A model generated the notes under the pieces. It made no database searches and had not been told where the DNA came from. It saw nothing but the letters and a program-made list of their open reading frames with translations. The position numbers and the translations under genes are program-made. A DNA stretch of 64,000 nt from the NCBI RefSeq assembly GCF_002078875.1, contig NC_034414.1:35114826-35178825 (forward strand). The letters run 5' to 3'. The DNA is from Numida meleagris. Lineage: Eukaryota; Chordata; Aves; Galliformes; Numididae. Shown piece by piece: positions 1 through 9,116 of the stretch (position 1 is its first letter; each line of letters opens with the position of its first letter).

Positions 1-216
1 TCCTGGTTCTTAGTCATAGTTTAAAGTAATTTGCCACTCCAGAGTTAACATTTTAAGAATCTACTCCAAACATTTTACTGGTATAATTTGACAATACCTA
101 AATGCGATGAAGTGATTAGAGTTTCTGATCTTTAAAAGATTATAGGTTGCTGTCTGTATAACTTGTTCTTCGGGAATCACAGATTTCATCTGGAAATGTA
201 TGCAATTTTTTTGTAG

Positions 217-527
217 GCATTTAAGAATGCAAAGAAAGGAAGCTTCTAATATACTGAAGGAGTTAAAGCAACAAATTAATACAAAAACTACAAGGCTTAA
301 CATCAATACAGAAAATATCTGGAAGAGTGCTTTAAAAGGATTTAGACAGCGTAACTTCAGACCTACCAACACCATTGAAGTGAAGTTCACAAACTGCAAA
401 AGCAGAATAAAAACAGATTCTTTTACTGGGTCAAAACACCTTTTCTTCCAGTTACTAATGCTTCATCTTCAGAATTCATCATTGTTTGAGGGCTCTTCTG
501 CAAAGAACTTGTCAGTTGACCCTCAAG
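217..527 (+). CDS. G2E3: G2E3 coding exon (first in window)
   Basis: The acceptor is tttttgtag at 208-216 and the donor is gtaatt from 528. The exon is 311 bases, one base + 103 codons + one base. It encodes the start of the HECT-like region, including NTKTTRLNINTENIWK and FTGSKHLFFQLLMLHLQ. It ends in the first base of an alanine codon completed by the next exon. Confidence 0.93.
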
Positions 528-3500
528 GTAATTAAATGCTTTTTCCAGAATAAAGAACTGTGTCACTTTAAAGGTTTTTAAGTCTTCAGCCCATGTGATT
601 GTTAGTTCATGATAGCCCTGAACGGATAGAAATAGTTTTTCTGGAGGTTTTTTTTTTTTTTTTTGCTTTGCACTTCTAAAAGCTGGAAAGGTTGGAATTG
701 TAACTTTAAACATTTAAATTCACTACTGTTTGCTTTTAGAATAAAAGAATGCTTGGTATAGTTTGAAATGTTGATAACTCTAAAGAGAAAAATACAGCAT
801 GTTACTAGACTTGGAACTTCTTGGCTTTTGTTCTCTGTAAGTGAGCTTCTTCCTTTCTGATTCACCTGTAGTACTACTTATTTTTGTTTCCTTGAAATTT
901 CTAGAACATTTATCTCTAAAGACCCAAAGGCAGCTTGAGTTCTTGTGCTTCAAAATTAAATGTGCATTGGATACAAAGTGGAAATGATAGTTAGATCTCC
1001 AATCTCAACACTAGCTAGAGAAGTTGCAGTAAAAGAACCATGGTACTCTTAAATAAAAACTCCTGCTTTTACTGTTTCAAGCAACAGCAGATGATAAACC
1101 TAGTGCTACATTTTCTATAGTAAGAGTGAATTAAATTGAGGTTTCTTTATTTTAAAAAAAATCGTACATTATTTTAGGGATATATAGTAAAGTATATTCT
1201 GTTTCATTTGCAGCTCTAAAAGAGAATCTGTATTTTGAAGCTGGCAAAATGATTGCAGTTTCTCTAGTTCATGGTGGCCCATCTCCTGGTTTCTTTTCGA
1301 AAATATTGTTTGATTGTCTTGTCTATGGTCCAGAGAATGTGAAGCCAAATTTGGATGATGTTGCTGATGCTGATGTAGCGCAGACAATAAAAAAGGTAAA
1401 TAAAGCTGAACTTACTGGAAAATTCCTATACAAGTCTATATTTGGGGATGAAGACAAGCTTATAAAATATAAGTTCAGTTCAAATTAAAATGTTTGTTCT
1501 CACTCCCACTCTCCTTTCACTCCCCTCTCTCCTCATAAAAATATATGTATATACATTTATATATACACATGAAGTAAACAAATTCCTAACTCTGATGCAG
1601 ATAAAATATTCAGAGAGTCTGTCCAGCCTACAGTCAACAATGCATGACTGCTATGACTTCCTTGCTGCTGCTGGGTGTTTAAGACCTGTTACAGCTTTGC
1701 GTGATAAGGATATGCTGGTGAATGACTTACTGATCCATCATGTAATCAAGAGAATTACTTCACCTTTAGAAAGGTTTGTTTTGTTTGTGGATCTTCAAGC
1801 TCCCTTTATTTTTCTTATTAAGACCAGTGTATGTTACTAAAACTAAATTTCAAAAGTTCACGAATATTTTCCATTTAAATGAATGAGACATACTCGTTTG
1901 CTGGTTTAACTGAAAGACTGAAATAGTTACTTATGTTTAATTTTTGTCATAAATATTTTATTACCTAGTTTGTTCTACTACTTAGTCACAGTCCTTTTTT
2001 TAATATTATGAAAGGGAAGATTGACATTTGTAGTGCAGAGGTTTTTGCTGTGCTACAGTTTAAAAGATCTCTAGCCTATACTCAGTTTTAATTCAGAAAT
2101 AGTCAAATATAGAAACTTTAAACTTTGGAAGTGCTTAAACATGTTTAGAATTTTAATGTTTTTTTTAAATTCCAATTAGGAAGTCTGTGTCTGCCATTAC
2201 AGTAGTAATAATGTGCACAAGTACAAATTGGCTGACTTAGAATGTAAGCATTGCTTGCATTCGTGTTCCTATGTGAATTCAGCTAGAAGAGGACATTTGC
2301 AACTGTTGACTATTTTTTTTATTGGTCTCTGGCCTTAGAAATCTAAATTATTCATCTGTTCAGTAAAAAGGCATTGGATGCTAAGTTCTGAATCAGTACA
2401 TCTGGATTTGTGGTGTTACCTTTGACAAATTTTAATCAACTGAATCTCTTGAGACCTATGAAAAATTAATTTTGAATGTGAGGGTTTGTTTGTTTTTTTA
2501 ATAAACTTAATGATGGTAAGAGTACAGTTAGTTTCTTACTGGCTTTCTGATGCATGCTTGGTTTCTTGTTCGTTTTTCCTCTCTCTCCTTCTCCTAGTTT
2601 TAGGCAAGGTTTGAAAACTCTTGGTCTGCTGGAGAAAATGGAAATGCATCCGGATGCATTTTCTAGCTTATTTTGCCACAAACCTGAAAACCTTTCGGCA
2701 GAAGCTCTCTGTGATCTCTTTACAATCCATTGCTCACCAGGTGTAAAGAAAGTTGGAGGTGCTGATTTTTGGATGGGTTATTTNNNNNNNNNNNNNNNNN
2801 NNNNNNNNNNNNNNTCCCCCCCAGCCTCTGTTCCACATTCTGGGCATTTAATTGCTGATAAACATAGGGTTTGATTTTTCAGAGTTCACTGCAGTAAGGC
2901 AAGGAAAGTTTACAGCTGACTGTCACTTCCTAATTTTTTCCCCTCACCACCTCTTCCTGACTAATTTCTGAAACCATTGGCCACCTATAGTAAAACTTGA
3001 GATCAGTTTAAAAAAGAAAATTTAACCACCTTTCTTTGGCTCTGCTGTGAACTTACTAATCTCGAAAACTATCAAAAAAACAGTAACAACCAAAAAATGT
3101 TTTCTGTTGTCCTATGATTTCTCAGAACTAATGCAAGCAGACTTAACTTTGTTTTTGTATTGTGGGTTTTTGTGTTTGCATGGGTATTTTTTGGTGTTTT
3201 GCTTTGTTTTGGTTTTGCTGCAGTCTTTCCTCTTTTGCCATAATACTGAACATTCACCCAGCATATTAATCTGAGGTTCCCTAATTTCATTTTTTCCCTT
3301 CTGACACATGGAGGGATATGGTTTAAGGGTAATAAACAATGATTGATATAATCTATTTCTTTTTTTTTTTAGGTGGTGAGTCTGTAGTGACATTAGAGGA
3401 TATTCTATTCTTCGCAACTGGTTCTTCTTCTATACCACCTATTGGTTTTGATCCTGAACCTACTATTAAATTTCTGGCTTTAAGTTATCCCATTGGAAAC

Positions 3501-3605
3501 AGACTCCTTAATTGCTTAGAACTCCCAATAACAAGGACGTATGAGAATTTTAAAAATAAAATGGAATTCACTATCAGAAGCACATTAAGAGGCGAGAAAG
3601 AATAA
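217..3605 (+). CDS. G2E3: G2E3, G2/M-phase specific E3 ubiquitin-protein ligase (3' part, five coding exons)
   Basis: Five exons (217-527, 1214-1395, 1601-1773, 2598-about 2784+, 3373-3605) translate to the C-terminal part of G2E3 with consistent phase. Recognisable stretches include KEASNILKELKQQINTKTTR, FEGSSAKNLS, SLVHGGPSPGFFSK, CHKPENLSAE and EDILFFATGSSSIPP, which match the human protein as I remember it. The region covers the HECT-like domain. The N-terminal PHD/RING-like zinc modules, reported to carry the ubiquitin-ligase activity, lie upstream of this window. Family role: a cell-cycle regulated E3 that shuttles between nucleus and nucleolus and is needed for early embryo survival. 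Two oddities: a 31-N gap cuts exon 4 of this set, and the residue aligned with the HECT catalytic cysteine is leucine (codon 3504-3506). The C terminus after TLRGEKE is shorter than in human. Identification is secure; only the gapped exon end is unknown. Confidence 0.95.
1214..1395 (+). CDS. G2E3: G2E3 coding exon
   Basis: The acceptor is tttgcag ending at 1213 and the donor is gtaaat at 1396. The 182-base exon encodes ALKENLYFEAGKMIAVSLVH through DVAQTIKK. The run GGPSPGFFSK is the conserved HECT N-lobe segment. Reading through the donor gives only an intronic tail, so the splice is supported by the phase of the following exon. Confidence 0.93.
1601..1773 (+). CDS. G2E3: G2E3 coding exon
   Basis: The acceptor is tctgatgcag ending at 1600 and the donor is gtttgt at 1774, weaker than consensus but the only one keeping phase. 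It encodes IKYSESLSSLQSTMHDCYDF through TSPLE, matching the human stretch around NECYNYLELIGCL. It ends with two bases of a serine codon completed at 2598. Confidence 0.92.
2598..2783 (+). CDS. G2E3: G2E3 coding exon, 3' end lost in assembly gap
   Basis: The acceptor is ttctcctag ending at 2597. It encodes SFRQGLKTLGLLEKMEMHPD to GADFWMGY, then runs into the N gap at 2784. By comparison with human G2E3 roughly eight more residues and the donor should follow, which would fit within the 31 Ns. No donor or continued coding is visible in the C-rich sequence after the gap. Confidence 0.85.
2784..2814. other. Assembly gap (31 N)
   Basis: A run of 31 undetermined bases interrupts a G2E3 exon. The flank after it is a C-run (tccccccc), the kind of homopolymer that often breaks assemblies. 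The true size is unknown. Confidence 0.99.
3373..3605 (+). CDS. G2E3: G2E3 terminal coding exon
   Basis: A T-rich acceptor ends at 3372. The exon starts with two bases completing a split codon, then GESVVTLEDILFFATGSSSI, and stops at TAA 3603-3605. It encodes the HECT C-lobe. The segment GNRLLNCLELPI is the equivalent of the HECT active-site motif TCFNxLxLP. Here leucine (CTC, 3504-3506) occupies the cysteine column and a cysteine appears three residues later (3513-3515). Confidence 0.93.
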
Positions 3606-6600
3606 ATATTTTTGCTACTAAACCGATTGTTGGAAACTTCAGTTTTCTGTGGGAGTGTCTGCTGGCAAGGTGCCTTTTTTTTTTTTTTGATGGTATGCTC
3701 TTAGTCTTTTACCATTTGTCCTTCAAAGATATGGTGAAAGAAGTACTAATCTTGTAAAATGGAAAACTGTTTTCAGATGAATGTCAGTTGGTTTGGGTGG
3801 TTTTTTTTGTTGTTGTTATTGTTGATTTTTCAGTCATCTCCTTGGTTGGAAATTGGCTTACCATGCCAGCAGTCTCTTGCAGTCTGATTTAGAATGGGTA
3901 TTTTTGCTCCAGATGTACATAGGATGTTACCAAACTCTGTAACATTTTAGCAATTTCCTAAAAGTAAGTGGGGTGCGTACACACTTCAGCAACTTTTCTT
4001 TCAGTCAAATCAGTTTTTTTGTTTTTTAAGGTAACTGCTGTAGGGCTTTGTCTCAGGTAAAACTGATAGAGTGCTTCAGTTCCGTGTTACTATTTTCAGT
4101 TAACTGCTTTCATGTAGATTCATTGACACTTTGATTCTTATAAATCTATGAAAGTTAGAGTTTAGGCTGTTGTGTTCAATGCATCAAAATGAGATCATAA
4201 TTTGGAGAAGATCAAGGCAAAATAATGAGCAAGAAGAAAATCTGGTTGAACTTGAGTTTCTGCTGTTGAACAAAGTCTTCGGCATTTGCACCCTTACTGA
4301 TTCTGCTGCTATATGGTAGCTTTTACTATTATGACTATACATATAATTTAAAAAGTTTGAAGTGGACTTTAACGTGCAACTGTAAGTGATCCTTCAAAAT
4401 GAAATACAAAAATTTTCTTATTAGAAGAAGATATTGAATTTTCTTCCATGGAAGTCGGTAATTTCGTATGAATGTGCACTAAAGCTATTTGAATTGCAGG
4501 CAGTCTAACATCAGGCCTGTTATCAGTGCCTGATGCTTCTCTAGCTTTTATTCTAAACGCTTCCTTTTCAATTTTAGATGCATTTTGAGCAACTGTGTAA
4601 AATGTTTTAATTCTGCAGTATTTGTATAAATAACATTAAACCATAAACAATCAGTAGTGAAATCTCTACATAGTAACACAATGATATTAAAACTATGAAA
4701 CTGAAAAAAAAGTACAATTTTATTTTTAACGTATGCAGGTCTCTTTTCAGAAGAACTTTTTTCTTTACTGTCAGTTTGGTCATTTACACTGCATCTCTAA
4801 CATAGGTCATTCTGTATGTGTATATAGACAGATATGTCTCTATATATACCTGTATGTATTTTTACATTCTTTAGAGTACTAAAAAGTAGCCATATACTTT
4901 TACTATTAAAAACTTGTTTTAAGTTGAAAATACAGGCAGGATTGCTTTCCTTTTCAATGTCTTGGCCAGAAAGTACACTTACAGTTGATTATAAATGGAT
5001 TGGTGGTTTAAAAAAAAAAAAAAAAGCTGAATTAATCCAGTTTCAAGTTCTGGTTCATCATCATGTTTTCCTCTCATTAATGAAATGTATTAGTGAATGC
5101 CAAGTATGTGGCAGTGTACTCCAACTGAAGACCTTTGTAAGTGGCAGTTGCTTTCACTAAATACGGGACTGTACTATAAGGTTGAAGACTGTGTATTTAT
5201 ATTAAGCAGTCCGTTTAACATCATGCATGTATTTTGAAACCTTTCTTAATTTGCTACAGCATCTCCATTTTTTTTTTTATATACAGACCTGTTTATCTCA
5301 CTGGATAACAAAAGTGTATGCCACTTATTTTTGCATTTCACAGTCTAAATAAATTATTCCAAAGCTTAGGTCGGGCATTTTTACATTTCTCATTTGTTTC
5401 AGTTATTTTAAAAGTAATATTGTAAAAAATCCTCATTTAAATTTAAGGAATATTACAAATTAAGACTATTGATGCTTTCCTGGTTCTGAGACATAAGCGT
5501 TATAAAGTCAGACAGAAACTGAAGCTGCTAATGATCTCTTGGAGAATATTATTTGGTTTGTTTACATTCCAAGTTTTTTATCATTCTCTTATGATCTTTT
5601 TTCTCTTTTATGCCATGTTTGTCACTTTTTCTGGATTTCTGAATGCCAAATTGCCAGTAAGTTTATATTCTTACTTAGAATAATCTGTTACCGGCACAAA
5701 TAAGGCAATCTGTTGCAAATTGATTTGCTTAATGAGGACTTGTGTTCTTTTTTTTTTTAACACAATGAATCCCCTATAGATAGGGTATTTTACTTTAAAA
5801 ATGAGTAGTGTACTCAGCAGTATTCGTTTTCCTTGACTAATTTAGAAATTAACATGTTCTGTAATATTGTGGCATTTTTCTTGAAGTATTGAACTTGTTG
5901 CAAGCAGCACGTGGGCAGTTTTGGAAGTCAGTTGCTGATCTTTTGGTACCTGCAGTAGGAAGGGAAACAGTACAGAAAGTGGAACTAAATAAACTGTGTT
6001 TTAAAATCTTCAGTGGAGGAGGAAAGAGTAATATCATGTGAACACCAGGCTTCAAAAAGTATCTGAGATTTAAAATAGGGTTCCTTTTATAGCTTATCAG
6101 TTCTGACTTCATCAGTTCCTACATTTTTTTTAATATAAAGAAAGAACTAACCTATTAGTCAGCTGTGAGAGAAATCCTGAGTTACAATATGCAATATTAA
6201 AGAAGTATACAACACCATATCAAAACATGGAATTCACAAAATACTCTAGTCTTTAATACTGCTTGTAAACGTTTTTCTGATGGGGAGCTTGTTCTCATTT
6301 TCTAATACTGCTGTACATATCTAAGGATGTCTTCCCTTTCTTTTAGGTCTGATTAGCTCTCTCTAGACACTTTAATACAATCCTAGTTTTCAAATTGTAT
6401 TTCTAAATGCTATTATAGAGAAGAATTTCCTCTCTTCTGCTCTTTTTCAGCATGCATTTATAGATGCCAATCTTAAATTTACTTCTGTTTCTGTTATGCC
6501 ATTGAACAAGCCGACTTCTAATCCATGAAAACACAGAAAGGTCTATCTTATGTGAAAACTTCTGGAGCAATTGCTTTAGCTATAATGACCACCAGAATTC

Positions 6601-7317
6601 AATTGGTAGAGTAGGTCACTGCAGTGCAATACTATTGGGTTATTTCCTTATTTTACACAAATGTTAACCTGAGGCACGTTGGAAATTAGCAAATTTGTTT
6701 AAGTATTTCTGTAACAGAAGAAGAACAAACATATATGTATTAGTGGTTGCATGTTCTTCTGTTTTAATGGAAGATTCGTCTTGTGTAAGATTTGTCAAGG
6801 CCATAAGAGAACGGCTACAGACCTCTTTGTCTTGTGTTAGACTGGCCAAAGAGCTTCTCTGTTTCTGCATCAAATGCCCCCCTCTCCCCCTCCCTCCCAA
6901 GCTTCCTTCTGGAATCTGTGCATCAAATAAGCTATTTATTTTCTAGGGCGATCACTTTTCTAGTAAGCAATACTAGGTTAGCACTTGTGTTTTTAGTATG
7001 GTCTCTTAATGAAGCATATGTAACTTAAAAACCACACAAGTATTTCAGATATATAAAGACCAAGGGATAGAAACTTAGTGACTTGCTTTCACTCATGCAA
7101 AGGATGCTCAGTTAGAACAAGCTGTTAGCATTTTAAATTCGTTTGTGAAAGAAATTTATTCAAAATGAGAAGGAATGGTATCAGCTTCTACTTGAAGTAT
7201 AAAGCCCTGATATTTTTTTCATTAATATGTTCAGTTCTCAGTTGAAAGATTTCAAAATTCTGGGAGGTAAAACTAAAATGTTGAGCAGAGTATTAGTAGT
7301 TTTAGGAGGAATTTTTT

Positions 7318-7525
7318 TACTTGGACACTGGTGAGTCACTGGAACCAGGTTGCCCTGAATGTGGATGCTTCACCCCTGGAGGCATTCAAGGCCAGGCTGG
7401 GTGGGGCCCTGGGCAGCCTGTTCTGGAGGGTGGCAGCCCTGCCCATGGCAGGGGGGTTGGAACTGGATGGTATTTAGAGTCCCTTCCAACCCAAGCCATT
7501 CTATGATTCTATTCCATGATTCTAT
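7318..7525 (+). mobile_element. CR1 retroposon, 3' end fragment
   Basis: It reads ggcattcaaggccaggctgg, then a gggcagcc..ctgcccatggcagg hairpin-like block, then cccttccaacccaagccatt, and ends in imperfect ATTCTATG / ATTCTAT repeats. This is the typical 3' UTR and terminus of avian CR1 LINEs. It is 5'-truncated. Confidence 0.92.
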
Positions 7526-7723
7526 AGTAATTCAGTCATATTCTGCATGTGCATTTTAAAAACAGCATCAAAAAACTTTACAAAAATCTCATTCAAATGG
7601 AAGGAAATGAAACTGGAGGCTACAGAATATGCTTTTAAAGCTGATATTGATTCTTGTCTTGTAGTAAAGCATTTTACAGCGCAGGTTTTACTTTTTTTAC
7701 CTAAAGGAATTGTTAGCTTGATT

Positions 7724-7784
7724 TAAAAAAAAAAAAAAGAAAAAAAAAGAAAGGAAAGAAAGAAAAAAAGAAAAGAAAAAAAAG
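7724..7784 (+). repeat. Polypurine (A-rich, AAAG-type) simple repeat
   Basis: An almost pure run of A and G, with A14 followed by irregular AAAG/AAAAG units. A second short A-run lies at about 7848-7862. Confidence 0.9.
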
Positions 7785-8085
7785 TGAATGTTTTCTGACT
7801 TTAAGTATCTTAGGGTGTATAGAAAACAAATCATAATATCATTTGTAAAAAAAAAAAAAAAGCAGCTTTCTAATTTCGTATTGCATAAACTGTTTGTTTA
7901 AAAGTTATTGTTATTAGAATGTTATACAATTAATTATAGTTTTGTAAATAAAACTCCACTTAAATCAACTGCAGGATCAGTGCCTGAAGCGTTGCAGCTT
8001 TAAGCAATGTTGTCAGTGATGTGTAGCATCAGTGTTGAAAAACTCAATTGTGAGAGACAAATGTCATGTATATGTTTGAAAGTGC

Positions 8086-8091
8086 AATAAA
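8086..8091 (+). terminator. Candidate distal poly(A) signal of G2E3 (AATAAA)
   Basis: The hexamer AATAAA is preceded by an AT-rich segment and followed within 30 bases by GT-rich sequence. Alternatives are AATAAA at 5348-5353 and 7947-7952. The hexamer overlapping the stop (3602-3607) is too close to the coding end. Confidence 0.4.
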
Positions 8092-8874
8092 GGGTTAAAT
8101 TACCATGTTGTATTAAATGTAACTCTTTGCTGTTTTTCTTTAGTTTAATGGGTTTTCGTTCTAGAAGTGATGTTGCTATTTTCTTCTATTTGCACTAGCT
8201 TCTGCTACACGTGCTTAGTAGGTTGCTTCCAAAGTAATGCTGCAACAAAGAGCACAATTAACACTCTTTGACAGAGCAAAGTCTCTGCTACAAACCACTG
8301 TTCTTCAGCACTCCATCATTAGCTATGCATTTTTTGCTAGTGATGAAAAGGGGCTGCAGTTCTTCCTGCATGAAGAAATTAAATGACACGCTTTTGCTTC
8401 AGAGGCTGTTTTGTCAGACCCCCTGCTGCCACCTGTCGCACGGCAACAAATGTAGTGGAATATTGGTGGGAAAGTTCAGCCTCTCCTGCTGTACTCTTCA
8501 GCATCCAGCTCTGACGGCATAGACCAACATAATAGAATAGGAGGCATTACTTTCGGAGCATCCGTGCGCATCTGCACGTTTACCCTCCTATCTTTATCAG
8601 AAATTGAGTTTCAGCTGCACGGAGCTATTCCTTAATGCTTTCTCTAAGCACATAACAGCCTACAGAAGACTGCAAAGAGCGTGTAGGGCAGAGATGTGCA
8701 AACTTAAACACCTTTTCTAAATCGATTGAGTGCTAATGAATTTATCTCCAACAGCTGCTTTCTCTAGGTGGCTATCTAATTGCCTCACAGCTGACCGGTT
8801 GTAGTTCGTGCACGCACCATGCGGGTAGAGCAAAAACACGTGCAGCCTCTTCTTGCCTAAAAACTTCGGCTTCA
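8092..8874. other. G2E3-SCFD1 intergenic gap
   Basis: Less than 1 kb separates the likely G2E3 3' end from the SCFD1 CpG island. It holds the mariner remnant and otherwise unique DNA. GC content rises only at the right edge. No separate promoter or RNA gene is apparent. Confidence 0.6.
8221..8563 (-). mobile_element. Mariner-type deletion derivative (Galluhop-like MITE)
   Basis: The 343-base element has terminal inverted repeats. The left end GGTTGCTTCCAAAGTAATGC matches the reverse complement of the right end GGATGCTCCGAAAGTAATGC at 17 of 20 positions. A TA precedes the left end; the right flank reads GT, so the target duplication is not intact. The reverse complement of 8240-8262 matches bases near 43310-43330 of a second copy. 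No transposase frame remains. The family name is from memory of the chicken mariner Galluhop. Confidence 0.8.
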
Positions 8875-9082
8875 GGCTGAAAGCGAAGTGGAAAAAGCAG
8901 CCCCACTGCGGCCCGCGCTCGCGGAGCCCGCCTGCTCGCTGGGCGCGAGGATGCCCCACGCGCTCCGCCCGGCAGCGGCGGGAAAGAGGCGGCTCCGCCC
9001 CGCCGCCGTGCTGGGCCGCCACGTCGCCGGGCTGCTGCGTGCGCGGCGGGGGGGCAGGAAGCTGCGGCCGGGCTGGCGAAGC

Positions 9083-9096
9083 AAAATGGCGGCCGG
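9083..9096 (+). promoter_or_regulatory. YY1-like element overlapping the SCFD1 start codon
   Basis: AAAATGGCGGCCGG fits the YY1 core AANATGGCGGC and includes the initiation ATG. Such downstream YY1 sites are common in CpG-island housekeeping genes. The start context is strong for translation (A at -3, G at +4). Confidence 0.65.
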
Positions 9097-9116
9097 TATC
9101 CGGGAGAAGCAGACAG
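9086..9116 (+). CDS. SCFD1: SCFD1 coding exon 1
   Basis: ATG GCG GCC starts [10 protein letters not shown] plus one base; donor gtgagc at 9117. It is ten codons, shorter than the alanine-rich human first exon. The frame stays open upstream to another ATG at 8951. Confidence 0.9.

Larger units (their letters stand above)
1..3372 (+). other. G2E3: G2E3 introns within the window
   Basis: Non-exonic stretches 1-216, 528-1213, 1396-1600, 1774-2597 and 2815-3372 are AT-rich intron sequence with homopolymer T tracts near acceptors. I see no repeats of recognisable family, no RNA gene and no second coding frame in them. Confidence 0.8.
3606..8091 (+). other. G2E3: Putative long 3' UTR / 3' flank of G2E3
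   Basis: AT-rich unique DNA without coding potential follows the G2E3 stop. Poly(A) hexamers AATAAA occur at 5348, 7947 and 8086. Only the last is followed closely by a GT-rich stretch (ccatgttgtatt), so the 3' UTR may be as long as about 4.5 kb, or shorter if the 5348 site is used. A CR1 fragment (7318-7525) and a polypurine tract (7724-7784) lie inside it. The UTR extent is inferred only. Confidence 0.45.

Noticed and set aside
1396..1840. Read-through of G2E3 exons into introns (frames extending past 1395 and 1773)
   Set aside because: Donor consensus, phase to the next exon and loss of homology show these tails are intronic.
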